Positions 55,001 through 63,929 of a DNA stretch of 64,000 nt are shown in pieces. Position 1 is the stretch's first letter. Every line of letters begins with the position of its first letter. Origin of the DNA: Sabethes cyaneus. Lineage: Eukaryota > Arthropoda > Insecta > Diptera > Culicidae. The notes beneath the pieces were generated by a model, which was given only the letters and a program-made list of their open reading frames with translations, made no database searches and had not been told where the DNA came from. The translations under genes and the position numbers were made by a program. The DNA is taken from assembly GCF_943734655.1 (NCBI RefSeq), contig NC_071354.1:163991142-164055141 (forward strand), given 5' to 3'.

Positions 55001-58000
55001 GGGTTTGTAGGAATATATCTATTAGTGCGATTATTTCTACTTGTTAAAGGTCTTATGAATGCTTTTCTTTGATTTTTGTGTACCACCAAATATGTGAATA
55101 AACTTTACCCGGTCAACAACGGTTTTGTAACATTTGTACTTTAATTCCTGATGATGTTAACAACATATTAGCTTAATATTGAAGTAAACTATGGAAAATA
55201 TGCAAGAAGAAAATTCGTTACGTCTCACGCAATGTTTTACATAATTTAAAGTTAATATTGCACCATTCGTTGCCCCTTTGTTACATAGCAGCAAAATTAT
55301 ACTCAGTGCTGACCGGGAAAATTTATTGCACATATTTATTGAGTAAAGAAAGCATCGTAAATGATCTAGCTTACGGGTAGAATCTAAAAATCTCTTTAGT
55401 GGACTCTAGAAAGTAGCTGGAAAATCAATAATGTAATGTATAATGTTCAGTATGTTGCGGAGTATAAGTGAAAAGTATCGCGACGATAACGTTTGTTTTA
55501 TCCTGTTTGTGTTCGTTTGCTGAATGTACTAACAAACGCTTGGTACATTGAAGACTCAAACCAGAAGAGGATGATGTTTTACTTACCTACAATGATTGCA
55601 AGTATAACGAGGCCGATTACACCCATTATTATCATCATCTATAAAAGAGTAAGATACCATATTAATTTTTTAGTATTTGTCAAAAGTTAGGCGATAAATG
55701 TGTATTTTCTTTCATAAAGTTTCATAAAGCACCTAATTCTTAATATTTTTTGAAACGGTGGTTCTACACTTGATGAAGGGACTGTAAGGGAAAGTAATGA
55801 AGAAGGATTTTTTGGGAATGGATGGGAAAGAGTGGAGGGGGGGAGGTAATAGGTAGCTACGCTTAACAAGTTGTCGTTGTGACTCCTACCTTTTGTCCAA
55901 TGCTGGAAGGTGCATGGGTCGAACCAAGCTATAATTTGAGATTATAACCGGAATCGAACCCACAACACTCGCCAGAGCATGCGGCTCGCTGGTACCCGTG
56001 TACCTAGGAACCACAAAGGCGCTGGACAAACGGAGACTGCACAACCCCCCTTATTAATGAAGCGACTTGGGTTGGGCTATTTTTAGACACAAATTGTGCC
56101 TCTTCCTCCACCTACTGTACCCAAGCAACAATCTGAGTTTTATTGTACTCTAATGGTGGTCTTCCAGACCAATTTCGGTCTTGAATGCCATCATAAGAGT
56201 GTAATAAAACCCAAATTGTTACTTGGGGTGAAACCACCGACCAGGAAGTTTAATCTAACTTTGTGTTTACTGGCGGGACGACGACACTACGCAGGCCCAT
56301 GCGACTTACAGCGCAGGGTTTCGGGGGAAGGCCCCGTTCCTGTGAAAATAGACCAAACCTCGTGATTTTAATCATGATCTTGAAATGAGGTCAGGCATAT
56401 ATTAATATTTTTTGAAACGATGGTTCTACAAATGATGAAGGGACGGTCCCCAGAAACCCCGCGCTGAGAATCGCGGCTTACACGCTGACAGACGAACAGC
56501 GTTCACACGCAGTACCTTGTAAGTCGCAAGGGCCTGAGTAGTGTCGTTACGGCGAACGTAAACAATTAGTGCAGCATAGAAATGCTTGAGCTGCGTCGCC
56601 ATGAGGCTCTGGGTCTACCTCTTCTATGTAGTCCTAGCGGATTTCAATCGATTGCTGCTCCGCAGATCTCGTTCGCTCCTTTCCTCAAGGCGTGTCCGAT
56701 ACACTTCCGGCTTTGCTCAGTTGCTGACGTGGCAAAGCTTGATCTTCTGCAGGAAGAAACGCATTCTGAAAGTTCGATCTAAGCGATGGAAAAACTGCCC
56801 CGCGCAAAGAATGCACGGAAGTTTTTCTAATCGCGACTGATGCAATGGTCAAAGCAACGACGGACCAGGAACGTTTCTAAGATGAGTATCGTGAACACTC
56901 TTGAGTCCATTTGAATCTTAAAGAGGGTTACACAAAGTGATGGGCTTTCGAACCTTCTGATTAAATATTGCGCTAGAAGGTGTGTTCAGAAGAGCGGGGG
57001 CAGACACGATACACGAATGGCACGATTTGCTAAAAGTCAGTACTTCTTTATGGCTTCGCAGAAGACTTTCACATCTTATGTACTTATTTATTGGTCCATG
57101 TCTGCCGGTCGGGCAGAACAATGCGATGAAATCACTGCCGACGGTTACTCATTATGGCTTTCATTTATCGCTAGGACAGGCTTTCGTTAACAGCCCGGAT
57201 GTCGTTGGCTAAGCTGCGTCACCATAAGCCTTTGCCTCTTTTTCGAGTCTTCTTCAGTCGAGTCCTTCTCTACATATCTCGTTCGCTCGTTTTCTCGAAG
57301 CGCTGCAGTTTTTGGGTTGTGTCCGCTGAGACGGACTACGTTTAGCAGGTGTAGAATAATCAGGATTTAACATCTGAGTAGGAAATTCGGATTTTGATAT
57401 GTAGAGTGATTTGGTTTGAGCTCCAAATGTTTCGCAAACGTGCAAAGATACCCCTGGCCTTCTTGATCCGTGTGGCTTTATCTGCTCTATGGTGACAGGA
57501 TTCCAAGGTAATCCTCGATTTGGTTTGCTCTCAATAGCTCCAACTAGTGTCTCAGCTATAATGATGGGAACAGCAGCCGTGATAATATGTAGCCCTGTCT
57601 CACACCAGCAGCAACTCTTATAGAGTCGGGCAAGACGCCATTATGTAACACTTCGCACGACAACACCTCGTACTGAGCCTCGATGAGATTTACTACCAAA
57701 AGGCCGCTCGCAAAGGCCTAGAATTTTTTTTGCGAGTAAGCTAATATAATTACCTTCCATGGGAAATTTATCAAACTCAATTAGCTATCTTAGATTTTTT
57801 TATCACCATCCGAAAAAAGTCTTATTTTCAATGCATACGTTATGCCCCGGTCCATGTACATTATCCAGTCCACCAGAAAAGTTGCGATTTACTGTTGTAT
57901 AGTTGATGCATCGTCTGAGCTGACAAAGATGGATCAACTTTGAACATTTTGGCTGAATTACAGCCTATCCCTGGCCTGACGCTTTGTTGGATTTAATACT

Positions 58001-60403
58001 TTTGATGGCTCCTGAGTTTCATCTAGTGATGGCGTATCAGAGGTTAAGCAATTAATGCGACGTTTGCGTCATGCGTTGCTAGTTTTACTGGTCGCTGATA
58101 TTTGAAACTCGAAAAGTTATTCCAAATGGTCAGTCCATCGCTTAAGCTGCTCTATATGGTCAGTCAGTAACTGACCAGCTCAGCTTTTTAGCATTCATCC
58201 TGGTGCCACTAAGGGGGTAGAACTATCGTACAGCAAACGAATATCACCATTGGCGACAGCGGTTTCTCCTTGTTGTTGTTGTTGTTGTCGGCTAGGTAGT
58301 TAGTCTAGGCTCCCTTGTCCTGCCTTCAAGCTTGTTTACAGCACTCTCCAGTTCGGCGCATCGTTGATGGGCACCTGTCTTAGCCGCTCTGGATCGTCTT
58401 CGCTCATTGCCGGCTTTCGCCTCTCCACTCATCGATCATCCTCCAAGTTACATCCGACATCTACTTCCTCCGCCCACTGCACACTTTGCCAAAGCTTTCC
58501 TCACTAGTCGTGATAAAAGAATGCAAAAGAATGGTGTTCCACGAGTTGCACTACTCTACGTGCAAATGGCAAGTTTGAAGGAACAACATCAGAATGTATT
58601 CCGAATGAAATAAACGCTGAAGTAAACGTACGAATGGAGCGGTAAAAAAGTTCATTTCCATAAAACAAACGGGCCAAGAAAGTGCTACTACACTAGTCAT
58701 CTAATTAACAATCTCCTTTAGTATCATTACCAGATGTAGAGGCAACTGAAACCACACTGCACGAGCATGGAATCTTTGTGATCTGTATCTGCTCTGCACA
58801 TACAATGAATTATGGCATGGAGCATTATGGCAAAAATCGTGCCTATTTTGGGTTCCGAGAGATGTTCCGGTCAAATTAAACTACAATTCACCGCATATCT
58901 ACATCTATCTACAAAGCACTGTTAATCCTCTACGGCCACGAGACACAGGTTATCCTCGCCGAGGACCAGCGCGCTTTTAATGTCTTTGCAAGGAAGAAGT
59001 TGTACACCAACTACGGTGGAGTGCAGGACGCGAATAAACCATGAAAATTGTAGCTTTATCTTTGAGAACCCATTATGTATTTCAGTTGACTGTTATTGAA
59101 AAAATCTGATTTTCACGTAAACGCATCAGTTTACGTGTCAACTGTTTTGAAAAGTTGGATGGAAAATATTCACTTAACTTTTTATACGTAAAAATTATTT
59201 TGAGTGTGGACAGGTCGGTAGAATGTTATTCGATTCTCGTCAATTACGAGTCGACAGGAACAAAATGAAAAGGGATGCAATGGGAAAATCCCAAGCAACA
59301 ATTCGACAATTATTGCTCTCTTATGATGGTATTTGTGACCAGTTTTGGTCATGAAGACTTCATAAGAGTGTGATCAAACCCTCAATGTTGCTTGGGATAT
59401 CTGCATCATAGCACCGTAAATGCAATTGATAAATTAATGCATAATTCTACGGGGGCCTGTAGCCGCAAGGTTACCGAGTCTGCCTGATCAAGTGGTCGTG
59501 GGTTCGAATCTTACTAGAATCAGGCCATTCGATGTTAAGTGACTTTAGCATGGGTTAATTCTCAGGCCGTTCCACATCCCAAGATCATGGAAAGAATCAA
59601 CTATAGTTCCAATCCCGAAAATTAGTAACACAAAGAATGCAACAGAATACAGACCTATTAATATGTTAGAGCTCCAAGAAAAAACTCTTGAAATCGTTGT
59701 CAAAGGACAATTAATGACTTTCATAAATTCACAAGATATTATTATACCAGAGCAGTCAGGATTTAGGACAAATCATTCCACGGAGACAGCTATAAACTTG
59801 ATACTACATAATTGGAAGTCTAATATTGAAAGGGGAAAATATACTGTGGCTGTTTTTCTGGATTTTAAAAGGGCATTCGAAACAGTTGATAGATCACAAC
59901 TGCTTCATGTTTTGTATAACATAGGAATTCGTGAGACGGTATGGAATTGGTTCAATAGTTATCTCTCTAATAGATGTCAAAGGACTAAATACGGTAACAC
60001 TGTCTCCGATTCGCGCGAGAATAACTTAGGAGTACCACAAGGAAGTGTTTTAGGACCGCTACTCTTTATTCTTTACATCAATGACTTGAAACGCTATTTG
60101 GGCGGAAGCGGAAAGTTAAAACTATTTGCTGATGATGCCACAATCTATTGGACAAGTGACTGCTTAGAAACAGCGATTAAAGAAGCTGAAAACGATCTGA
60201 AACAAATCGCTGAGTATCTGAAACTGAAAAAACTGAGTTTAAATTTATCGAAAACTAAATGGATGATAATAGGAAATAGGAAATATGCTGATAATGTGGA
60301 ACTCAGAATAGATGGAAACGTAATTGAGAGAGTGAAAGTTACCAAGTATCTCGGAGTGCAGGTAGACGAAAAGCTCAATTTTTCAGAACACGTGGATTAC
60401 GTA

Positions 60404-60434
<31 letters not shown>

Positions 60435-61940
60435 TTTTATATCATCTGACAAAATTTGTCTTAATGAACTAACATAACAATCAAATTGCACTGGACCTAG
60501 TAATTTTGCTTTTAAACAAGTGCGAAGGTTCGCCGAACTCGAACAGATGCTCAATAGTAGTGAATAACCTCACACTGAACGCTACGGGTTCGAAAAAGCC
60601 GAAGTTTGTACGGTGAAAATCGTTTACTAGCATGGAAGATGGTCTTAATACACGTTGCGATGCACGGAAGTTCATCATGGACAGGAGCTTCGGCGAGTCA
60701 ATGTCGCCGTTCAGCACTTTGGCCACGAGTAATACTTGTTGAAGTTTGCGACGCCGTTCAAGGGTATCCAATCCAAGCAGACGACAGCGATCCGGATAAG
60801 GCGGAAGGTTATTTGGATCTCGCCAGGGTAAGTCCCTCAATGCCAGGCGTAGAAATCTTCTCTGCACACGCTCGATGCGCAAGTTCCATGAAAGCTGGTG
60901 TGGAGTCCAGACCACGCATGCGTTTTCAAGTAGAGGACGTACAAGGGAGCAGTACAAAGCTTTCAAACAATGAGGATCTTTGAAATCCCGGCCTATTTTT
61001 GCAATGAACCCAAGTTGCTTGCTCGCTTTAGAAACAATTTCCGTAAAAAACATAGCTATAAAGTATGGAGTATTGTGTCGAATAAGCAGATATTTAACGT
61101 TCTGGTCCAAGCTAACATATGTAAAATCAGTCATATTACCCCATTTTGATTATTGCGCAACGGTGCTATTGTTGGCGTCAGATACTCAGGTGCAAAGGCT
61201 TCAAAGGTTGCAAAATAAGATTATGAGAACATTACTTAGATGTGAACGGCTGACACCAACAACTCTTATGTTGGATATGCTCCAATGGATGTCAGTGAAA
61301 CAACGAATAATCTATAATAGCGTAATGTTCGTACAAAAAATGAAACTAGGGATTTTGCCTGAGTATCTAACACATGAAGTCCAGTTTGGCAGAGATGTAC
61401 ATAGACACAATACTAGAGGAGCTTCTGATTTCAGATTACCTCGATTTTTGAAACATACGACTCAGAGGTCGCTTTTTTACAAAGGTCTTCAAATATATAA
61501 CAGTTTACCGTTGGACGTGAAGTCTGCAAGAAATATAACGCAGTTTAAGCGAAGGGCAATTGTGGCAGTAAAAAGTCAGTTTTAAATTAAAGACAACACA
61601 TGCATATGAACACGTCGTGATGCTGAAATTAAATTGATTCGTGTAGTCTGATGTCTACTAAGGTAGAATTGCTTGGATAGGAGAGCTTACTATGTTGCTT
61701 GCAAAGGCAAGACATGCAAAACAGTATCGGCAGTCTTTAGCCAATTAGTAGTCAAAAGAACTAATACTATGATGGACATACGCGGGAGAGTGATGCAACA
61801 AGTCACACTGATTAGATAAACAAAGATGTGGAAAATGTGAAGAAATCAGTTTCAAATATCCGAGAGATAAACCGTCCCTCCCACTCCAAAGATGCGTATG
61901 GGGTGGAGGCAATGACCAAGAAAGGTCGGGGCCATCATAG

Positions 61941-61991
<51 letters not shown>

Positions 61992-62570
61992 ATCCTTCCT
62001 GCTGAATTCTGCATTTACTAACAAGGAAGCCTCTTGCCATGGTAAGTTATATAAGAGTGGTACTGCGTTAGTACTGTAGTATTTTAGACAATAACTCCTT
62101 CAATATTTCAAACCAATGGCCCAATGCAATGGTTACGACAATAAAAAATATTATTTGATATCAATAGTTACGTAGGTACATTATTTGGCACTAAACTAAC
62201 CAACTAACAATTAGCTCTACTCACTTTAAGATTTTGAAGCCAGAATTTCCTCTTCAGTTTGCCGGCTTGCTGTTCAAACTGTGAAGCCCCCTGCTGCAGT
62301 GCATCGGCTCGGTCATCCAGCTCGGAAAGTTTTTGATCTCTCTCCAGTACTTTTTCTACGTTTGTTTTCATAATATCCACCACCTAGATATCGATAACGA
62401 AATCTTTAAAAAACCCAAAAAAGCTGGCCAATATTTTTTACCAACCTCATCGACTTGTGCCTGCGTCTGCTGCAGTCGTTTCTGTGCCGCAATTTGCTGG
62501 GGAGTCCTCGGTCCGCCGACAATTCCATCCGCTCCTGGCTCCCCGGCGCCGCCCGGTGCAAGTCCATCTG
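42927..62570 (-). CDS. n-syb: Neuronal synaptobrevin (v-SNARE), four exons seen, 5' end missing
   Basis: The synaptic-vesicle R-SNARE that pairs with syntaxin and SNAP-25 for transmitter release. Minus-strand exons in transcription order: 62570-62446, 62383-62225, 55638-55587 and 43087-42927, all in phase, coding 164 residues to the stop. The first gives a Gly/Pro-rich head then TPQQIAAQKRLQQTQAQVDE; the second the SNARE helix (VVDIMKTNVEKVLERDQKL with the zero-layer Arg, then KRKFWLQNLK); the third the transmembrane segment MMIIMGVIGLVILAIIV; the last a Gln/Met/Pro-rich lumenal tail AKFMPAEQPQQQMIMTPQ. KFWLQNLKMMIIMGVIGLV and a Gln-rich tail identify n-syb rather than ubiquitous Syb. The donor after the first exon is weak (GTTGGT). 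The initiating exon was not found to the right. Introns of 12.5 and 6.6 kb are full of transposons. Confidence 0.93.
43088..44730. other. n-syb intron, left part
   Basis: No gene or bounded repeat was recognised here. It includes short T-rich and CAAAC-type stretches. Confidence 0.4.
44731..45385. mobile_element. MITE with ACACTCAAAAAAATCG ends
   Basis: About 655 bp. The left end ACACTCAAAAAAATCGGCAC is matched on the right (45370-45385) by the reverse of CGATTTTTTAGAGTGT. Both flanks also hold ACGT/TTTACGTG words. Non-coding. The target duplication is unclear. Confidence 0.55.
45390..45665. other. Repeat-like 3'-end sequence, family unknown
   Basis: GC-richer block (GAGCGTGCCAGAGGCAGACC, GGTGCGGACCTGGGGGCC) ending CAATAAAGAATTAATCTTAA. 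The composition jump and terminal AATAAA suggest a retroelement 3' end, but no coding part is visible. Confidence 0.35.
45687..45836. mobile_element. MITE with GTACAGAG ends
   Basis: Inverted repeats of about 35 bp: CCCTGTACAGAGTGCACGCG on the left against the reverse of CGCGTTTACTCTGTACGGGG on the right, continuing through GACAGCGACGCGAC. About 150 bp long. Confidence 0.75.
45897..46170. repeat. Direct tandem duplication, 140-bp unit
   Basis: ACGTTGGTAGAAGGAAATGC begins both units (45897 and 46037). The copies are near identical (CACCTCAG against CAACTCAG is one difference) and run to TTTACATCTTC. It is not related to any recognised element. Confidence 0.9.
46305..46440 (+). mobile_element. 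RTE reverse transcriptase fragment
   Basis: Matches 15770-15900 of the intact RTE copy: GCCAGGAATTTTGCGGCGGT, GAGGCAATCTACG, GTCTAGGAGGATTGG, AAATGCGTCG and ATGAAAGGAAGA. Only about 135 bp remain. Confidence 0.8.
46490..47730 (-). mobile_element. Decayed Jockey/CR1-like LINE fragment, minus strand
   Basis: Minus-strand pieces in order from the right: LVLANEAATPVSTVSK (47735-47680), SLITLDADPPALDVLLNLQT, DAVDYFQRTILNAITEFVLD, ANSELEKYDLFVQYFRKWF, QHEFYPKRSVATNSTEF, QVDAVYTDVKAAFDRVDHEI and LNIPQGSNLG at about 46600. It belongs to the family of 7085-8755. Frames change at least four times. The right end borders the inverted-repeat element at 47737. Confidence 0.75.
48154..49011 (+). pseudogene. 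RTE endonuclease domain (first part of broken ORF)
   Basis: A 285-codon frame starting ATG at 48172 or an upstream alternative. Endonuclease/exonuclease/phosphatase fold: IGTWNILTLAQQG, LGLSEVRWPGTGEH (Glu of the active site), GVGFLLSP, AIQCYAPTDAAD, IHIGDFNAKIGSNN (Asp/Asn), VTWISRDGRTENQIDHICIS and ADIASDHHLVIAEIRLR (the terminal SDHH catalytic pair). All key endonuclease residues are present. The frame is lost at about 49000, where translation shifts into the 48993-49505 frame (linker region rich in Arg and Glu). Confidence 0.88.
48993..49505 (+). pseudogene. RTE linker between endonuclease and RT (frameshifted)
   Basis: Continuation of the element's ORF in another frame: ENPEVKRAFVEQLE, then highly charged sequence with ARRAREREA-like character, RLLYDISRRLSGAR, and NRAGQLLTDRTEQLKRWTEHF just before a TAA at 49503. 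The family normally continues here with HFEQLF. Confidence 0.8.
49581..50871 (+). pseudogene. RTE reverse transcriptase domain (broken)
   Basis: Two overlapping frames (49581-49775 and 49759-50871). Blocks: SNRAPGIDRISAEML, KVPKKGDLTECGNWRGIML, LLVFVDFEKAFDRLNHENI (first Asp), GVRQGCILSPLLFLIVMDE, DLADDIVLLAQRRNDM (catalytic DD intact) and FQYLGSQTTPDGG. A TGA at 50869 replaces the expected Trp codon, and the same frame reopens at once (50872-51117) to give HTLRKGTNEV and RRGRPRGSWRRSL, the usual RTE C-terminus. Confidence 0.88.
51430..51730. mobile_element. 285-bp MITE, CACTGACGAACTGAC family, copy 2
   Basis: Element 51437-51723, highly similar to 13233-13517. Flanked by GTTACAG on each side (51430-51436, 51724-51730), an independent target duplication different from that of copy 1. 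Confidence 0.88.
51731..55586. other. n-syb intron, right part
   Basis: AT-rich DNA with few recognisable repeats: a TACATTGGGGTC-family scrap at 51752-51772 and nothing else with defined ends. No open frame with a domain. An unrecognised alternative n-syb exon cannot be excluded. Confidence 0.4.
55587..55638 (-). CDS. n-syb: n-syb transmembrane micro-exon (52 nt)
   Basis: Acceptor TTTTATAG before 55638, donor GTAAGTAA after 55587. Codes 17 hydrophobic residues starting MMIIMGVIGLV, the vesicle membrane anchor, plus one base of the next codon. Too short for an ORF search, but phase and sequence fit exactly between the flanking exons. Confidence 0.92.
55639..55875. other. n-syb intron segment
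   Basis: The stretch TTTTTTGAAACGGTGGTTCTACA (read with one mismatch, near 55747) recurs at about 56410, forming an imperfect direct repeat around the SINE and MITE at 55880-56554. Meaning unclear. Confidence 0.4.
55880..56040 (-). mobile_element. tRNA-derived SINE, minus strand, second family
   Basis: Minus-strand reading: GGTTCCTAGGTACACGGGTA, AGAGTGTTGTGGGTTCGATTCC-type B-box at about 55950-55970, then GGTTATAATCTCAAATTATA and GCTTGGTTCGACCC. The tRNA-like head and unique tail match the fragment at 33930-34065. Confidence 0.65.
56279..56554. mobile_element. MITE with ACGACACTAC ends
   Basis: Inverted termini of about 31 bp: ACGACACTACGCAGGCCCAT on the left against the reverse of AGGGCCTGAGTAGTGTCGTT on the right, then GCGACTTACA. 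A secondary inner pair is GCGCAGGGTTTCGGGG and CCCAGAAACCCCGCGC. Confidence 0.65.
56575..56790 (-). mobile_element. RTE 3'-end fragment, minus strand
   Basis: Minus-strand match to about 50800-51000 of the full-length RTE (CTCATGGCGACG, GAAGAGGTAGACCCAGAG and CTTGAGGAAAGGAGCGAACG words). Short and mutated. Confidence 0.75.
57080..58500 (-). mobile_element. Decayed RTE LINE, minus strand
   Basis: On the minus strand this follows the full-length RTE from its 3' end (GTTCTGCCCGACCGGCAGAC at 57118-57099) back through the RT and linker to about 58500 (matching near 49100). Recognisable words include GATTTTACCTACTATCAAAC-like remnants and GACTGACCATATAGAGCAGC. Large deletions remove much of the RT. 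Stops throughout. A (TTG)n run lies at 58274-58288. Confidence 0.7.
58501..58889. other. n-syb intron segment
   Basis: No gene or bounded element recognised. Confidence 0.35.
58890..59040 (+). mobile_element. RTE reverse transcriptase fragment
   Basis: Reads STKHC then ILYGHETQVILAEDQRAFNVFARKKLYTNYGGVQD with a frameshift, matching the VVLYGLEAVTLLTEDIRALA region of the intact RTE (16130-16230). Confidence 0.7.
59663..60403 (+). pseudogene. LINE reverse transcriptase, N-terminal part
   Basis: RT blocks: IIPEQSGFRTNHSTETAIN, VAVFLDFKRAFETVDRSQLL (first Asp), LGVPQGSVLGPLLFILYINDL, KLFADDATIYW (catalytic FADD intact) and KYLGVQVDEKLNFSEHVDYV, where it is cut by the insertion at 60405. The continuing open frame to 60472 is translated insert. 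The upstream border falls within the RT because of 5' truncation. Confidence 0.85.
60405..61041 (-). mobile_element. Jockey/CR1-like LINE 3' fragment inserted in another LINE
   Basis: Minus-strand 5'-truncated copy of the 7085-8755 family: EIVSKASKQLGFIAKIGRDF, LYCSLVRPLLENACVVW, RRFLRLALRDLPWRD, then about 60 residues to the stop near 60481 and a 3' tail of AAAT repeats (plus strand TTTATTTATT, 60404-60430). CGTAA flanks both ends (60400-60404, 61042-61046), a 5-bp target duplication. The host LINE frame continues exactly across it. Confidence 0.9.
61043..61585 (+). pseudogene. LINE reverse transcriptase, C-terminal part
   Basis: Resumes the host LINE frame after the insert: KNIAIKYGVLCRISRYLTF, ILPHFDYCATVLL, QRLQNKIMRTLLRC, QWMSVKQRIIYNS and the terminal GLQIYNSLPLDVKSARNITQFKRR, ending TAA at 61585. 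Apart from the insertion, the coding part seems open. Confidence 0.85.
61941..61990. repeat. Poly(A) tract, 50 bases
   Basis: Uninterrupted A run forming the LINE tail. The unbroken length suggests a young insertion or slippage. Confidence 0.95.
62086..62224. other. n-syb intron, region near the donor
   Basis: Plain AT-rich intron DNA next to the splice donor of the SNARE-helix exon. Confidence 0.5.
62225..62383 (-). CDS. n-syb: n-syb SNARE-helix exon (159 nt)
   Basis: Acceptor ATATCTAG before 62383, donor GTGAGT after 62225. Exactly 53 codons, VVDIMKTNVEK to KRKFWLQNLK, holding most of the SNARE coiled coil, the zero-layer Arg and the juxtamembrane basic/Trp region. Confidence 0.95.
62446..62570 (-). 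CDS. n-syb: n-syb exon for N-terminal head and start of SNARE helix
   Basis: Acceptor AGGTCAG before 62570. The exon starts with two bases completing a codon, then DGLAPGGAGEPGADGIVGG and RTPQQIAAQKRLQQTQAQVDE. Donor GTTGGT is non-consensus but gives the only in-phase join to VVDIM. The polypyrimidine tract upstream is replaced by TAAATAAATAAATAG-type sequence. Confidence 0.9.
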
Positions 62571-63403
62571 CTGACCTATTTATTTATTGAAACGTATCAA
62601 AATCAAAGATTAAGAGAAATGAGAGAATGTCGGAAAATTAAAATAAAAAAAGTATGCACAACACTAGTTCGTGTTCGGGTAAACTTTGTACGGGATTGAA
62701 AAAGAAGAATAGGTTGCCGATCCGTTCCCATATCGAACAGACAAGAATAATAGGCCATATCGGCAAACCAATAGATTTAACCCTAGTGCAGCATTATATA
62801 TCTACTGTGGATAAATGCTGCATTTACGATAATCACGATAATTACGATTCTGGAGATGATGAAAATAACTTAATGTGATGAGGAGGCGCTTAGTAGTTTT
62901 CGATTGTTCGAAGAAATCAGATTCTATATTGACTAATTGAAATTTATCTCTGGTTATCAGTAATAGACAAGTTTAACATGATATTATGCTGAGAATTCTT
63001 ATTATGCTATTAATTTGAGTGATCAGATTTTCAGTATACTAATGCTAATTTTTCGCCTAATTTTTAACTGCACTAAATCATTTCTTTATAAAATTAAATG
63101 CCTTTTCAATATGCTCTTGCGTACTAAATTGTAAGAAGTTTGATTTCGTTGGTCTATAATAGTAGCTTGTTATTACAAACAAAAACATACGAATAATAAT
63201 GACAGTAGTAGGTATGACTAAGATTCCTGATAGTCTGGAATGTCTAAGGCGTATATTTTGTTTTATTTTTTTACTTTTTTTGTTTTCAAACGGTGAACGT
63301 AGAAAGTGGTTTACAATTGTTATGTGAAATAATGAAAAATTAGCGCGTGAGACGAATTCGAGTGAGATAAGACCAATTCAGCACCAAATTTTCAAAAGGG
63401 CCA
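62571..63403. other. n-syb upstream intron or 5' flank
   Basis: Searched for the initiating n-syb exon (a short Met-Ala/Asp-Pro-rich piece with a phase-1 donor) and none was recognised. The frame at 62654-62878 has no recognisable domain. Confidence 0.4.
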
Positions 63404-63497
63404 ATCTGCAAAATGTAAACAAACCGAGTGGGGGTTGCTTTCCCTATGCTAGTCCAGCAGAAAATACCCTCACTCAGTTTGTTTACATTTTGCAGAT
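63404..63497. mobile_element. Foldback MITE, family shared with 21986-22126
   Basis: The arms ATCTGCAAAATGTAAACAAA and the reverse complement ending 63497 pair over about 32 bases. The loop contains CCTATGCTAGTCCAGCA, almost identical to the loop at 22049-22066. Confidence 0.75.
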
Positions 63498-63929
63498 GCA
63501 TTTTGTAGATTTTGAAAAGTACAGATTACTTCGTGTAGTGTTTGCGACACACTTAGTCTTTGCACAAGTTTTTCCAACTTTATTCATATAGTAGAATTGT
63601 TTCTGCTGGGGAGACATGTTTTCTATGATGTTCCCAAAATCGTCAATGCCCAAAATCAAATCAATTGGTCGAACTTACGGGGAATTAGGGAGATTGATGT
63701 GAAACTGGCTTAACGAATTAAAGAAATCATTACTTGACATATAGAGCGTAATTTTTGTTGTGGCAGTTTGGCCATCACTGATCTAGATTGTAGAAGAGGA
63801 AACTGGCTCGACAGTATCAACTAAAATGGTCTATTTTGAGTGCAGGAGAGAAATAAGTTGCATATGAGCTATATTGCCAAAGCTGCTGAGCAAGAGGAAA
63901 CGTATTAAGTCTTTTTTTGCTTTTTACCT
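63498..63929. other. AT-rich flank, nothing recognised
   Basis: No gene and no repeat with clear ends. Confidence 0.4.

Larger units (their letters stand above)
59571..61990 (+). mobile_element. Jockey/CR1-like LINE with poly(A) tail, itself interrupted
   Basis: 5'-truncated non-LTR element beginning inside RT (about 59590, PKISNTKNATEYRPINML) and ending in 50 consecutive A (61941-61990). RT is coded by 59663-60403 and, after a foreign insertion, 61043-61585. It lies antisense in the n-syb intron and inside a SINE. The exact 5' junction is uncertain by some bases. Confidence 0.8.
59455..62085 (+). mobile_element. tRNA-derived SINE split by a LINE insertion
   Basis: The left part 59455-59570 has GGGGCCTGTAGCCGCAAGGT (A-box-like), GTGGTCGTGGGTTCGAATCT (B-box), and GACTTTAGCATGGGTTAATT. 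The right part from 61991 reads CATCCTTCCTGCTGAATTCT then AGGAAGCCTCTTGCCATGGT, which lines up with the second half of the uninterrupted copy at 33486-33715. Between them lies a LINE ending in a 50-base poly(A). Confidence 0.65.

Noticed and set aside
59460..59530. tRNA-like stretch with good B-box
   Set aside because: The A-box region does not allow a cloverleaf with acceptor stem, and the same sequence with a unique tail occurs at 33486-33715. It is a SINE and not a tRNA gene.
60606..60983. 125-codon plus-strand frame
   Set aside because: It is antisense to the LINE reverse transcriptase fragment coded on the minus strand at 60481-61041.
61745..62079. Open frames with Lys or Phe homopolymers
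   Set aside because: They are translations of the 50-base poly(A) tail of the LINE on either strand.
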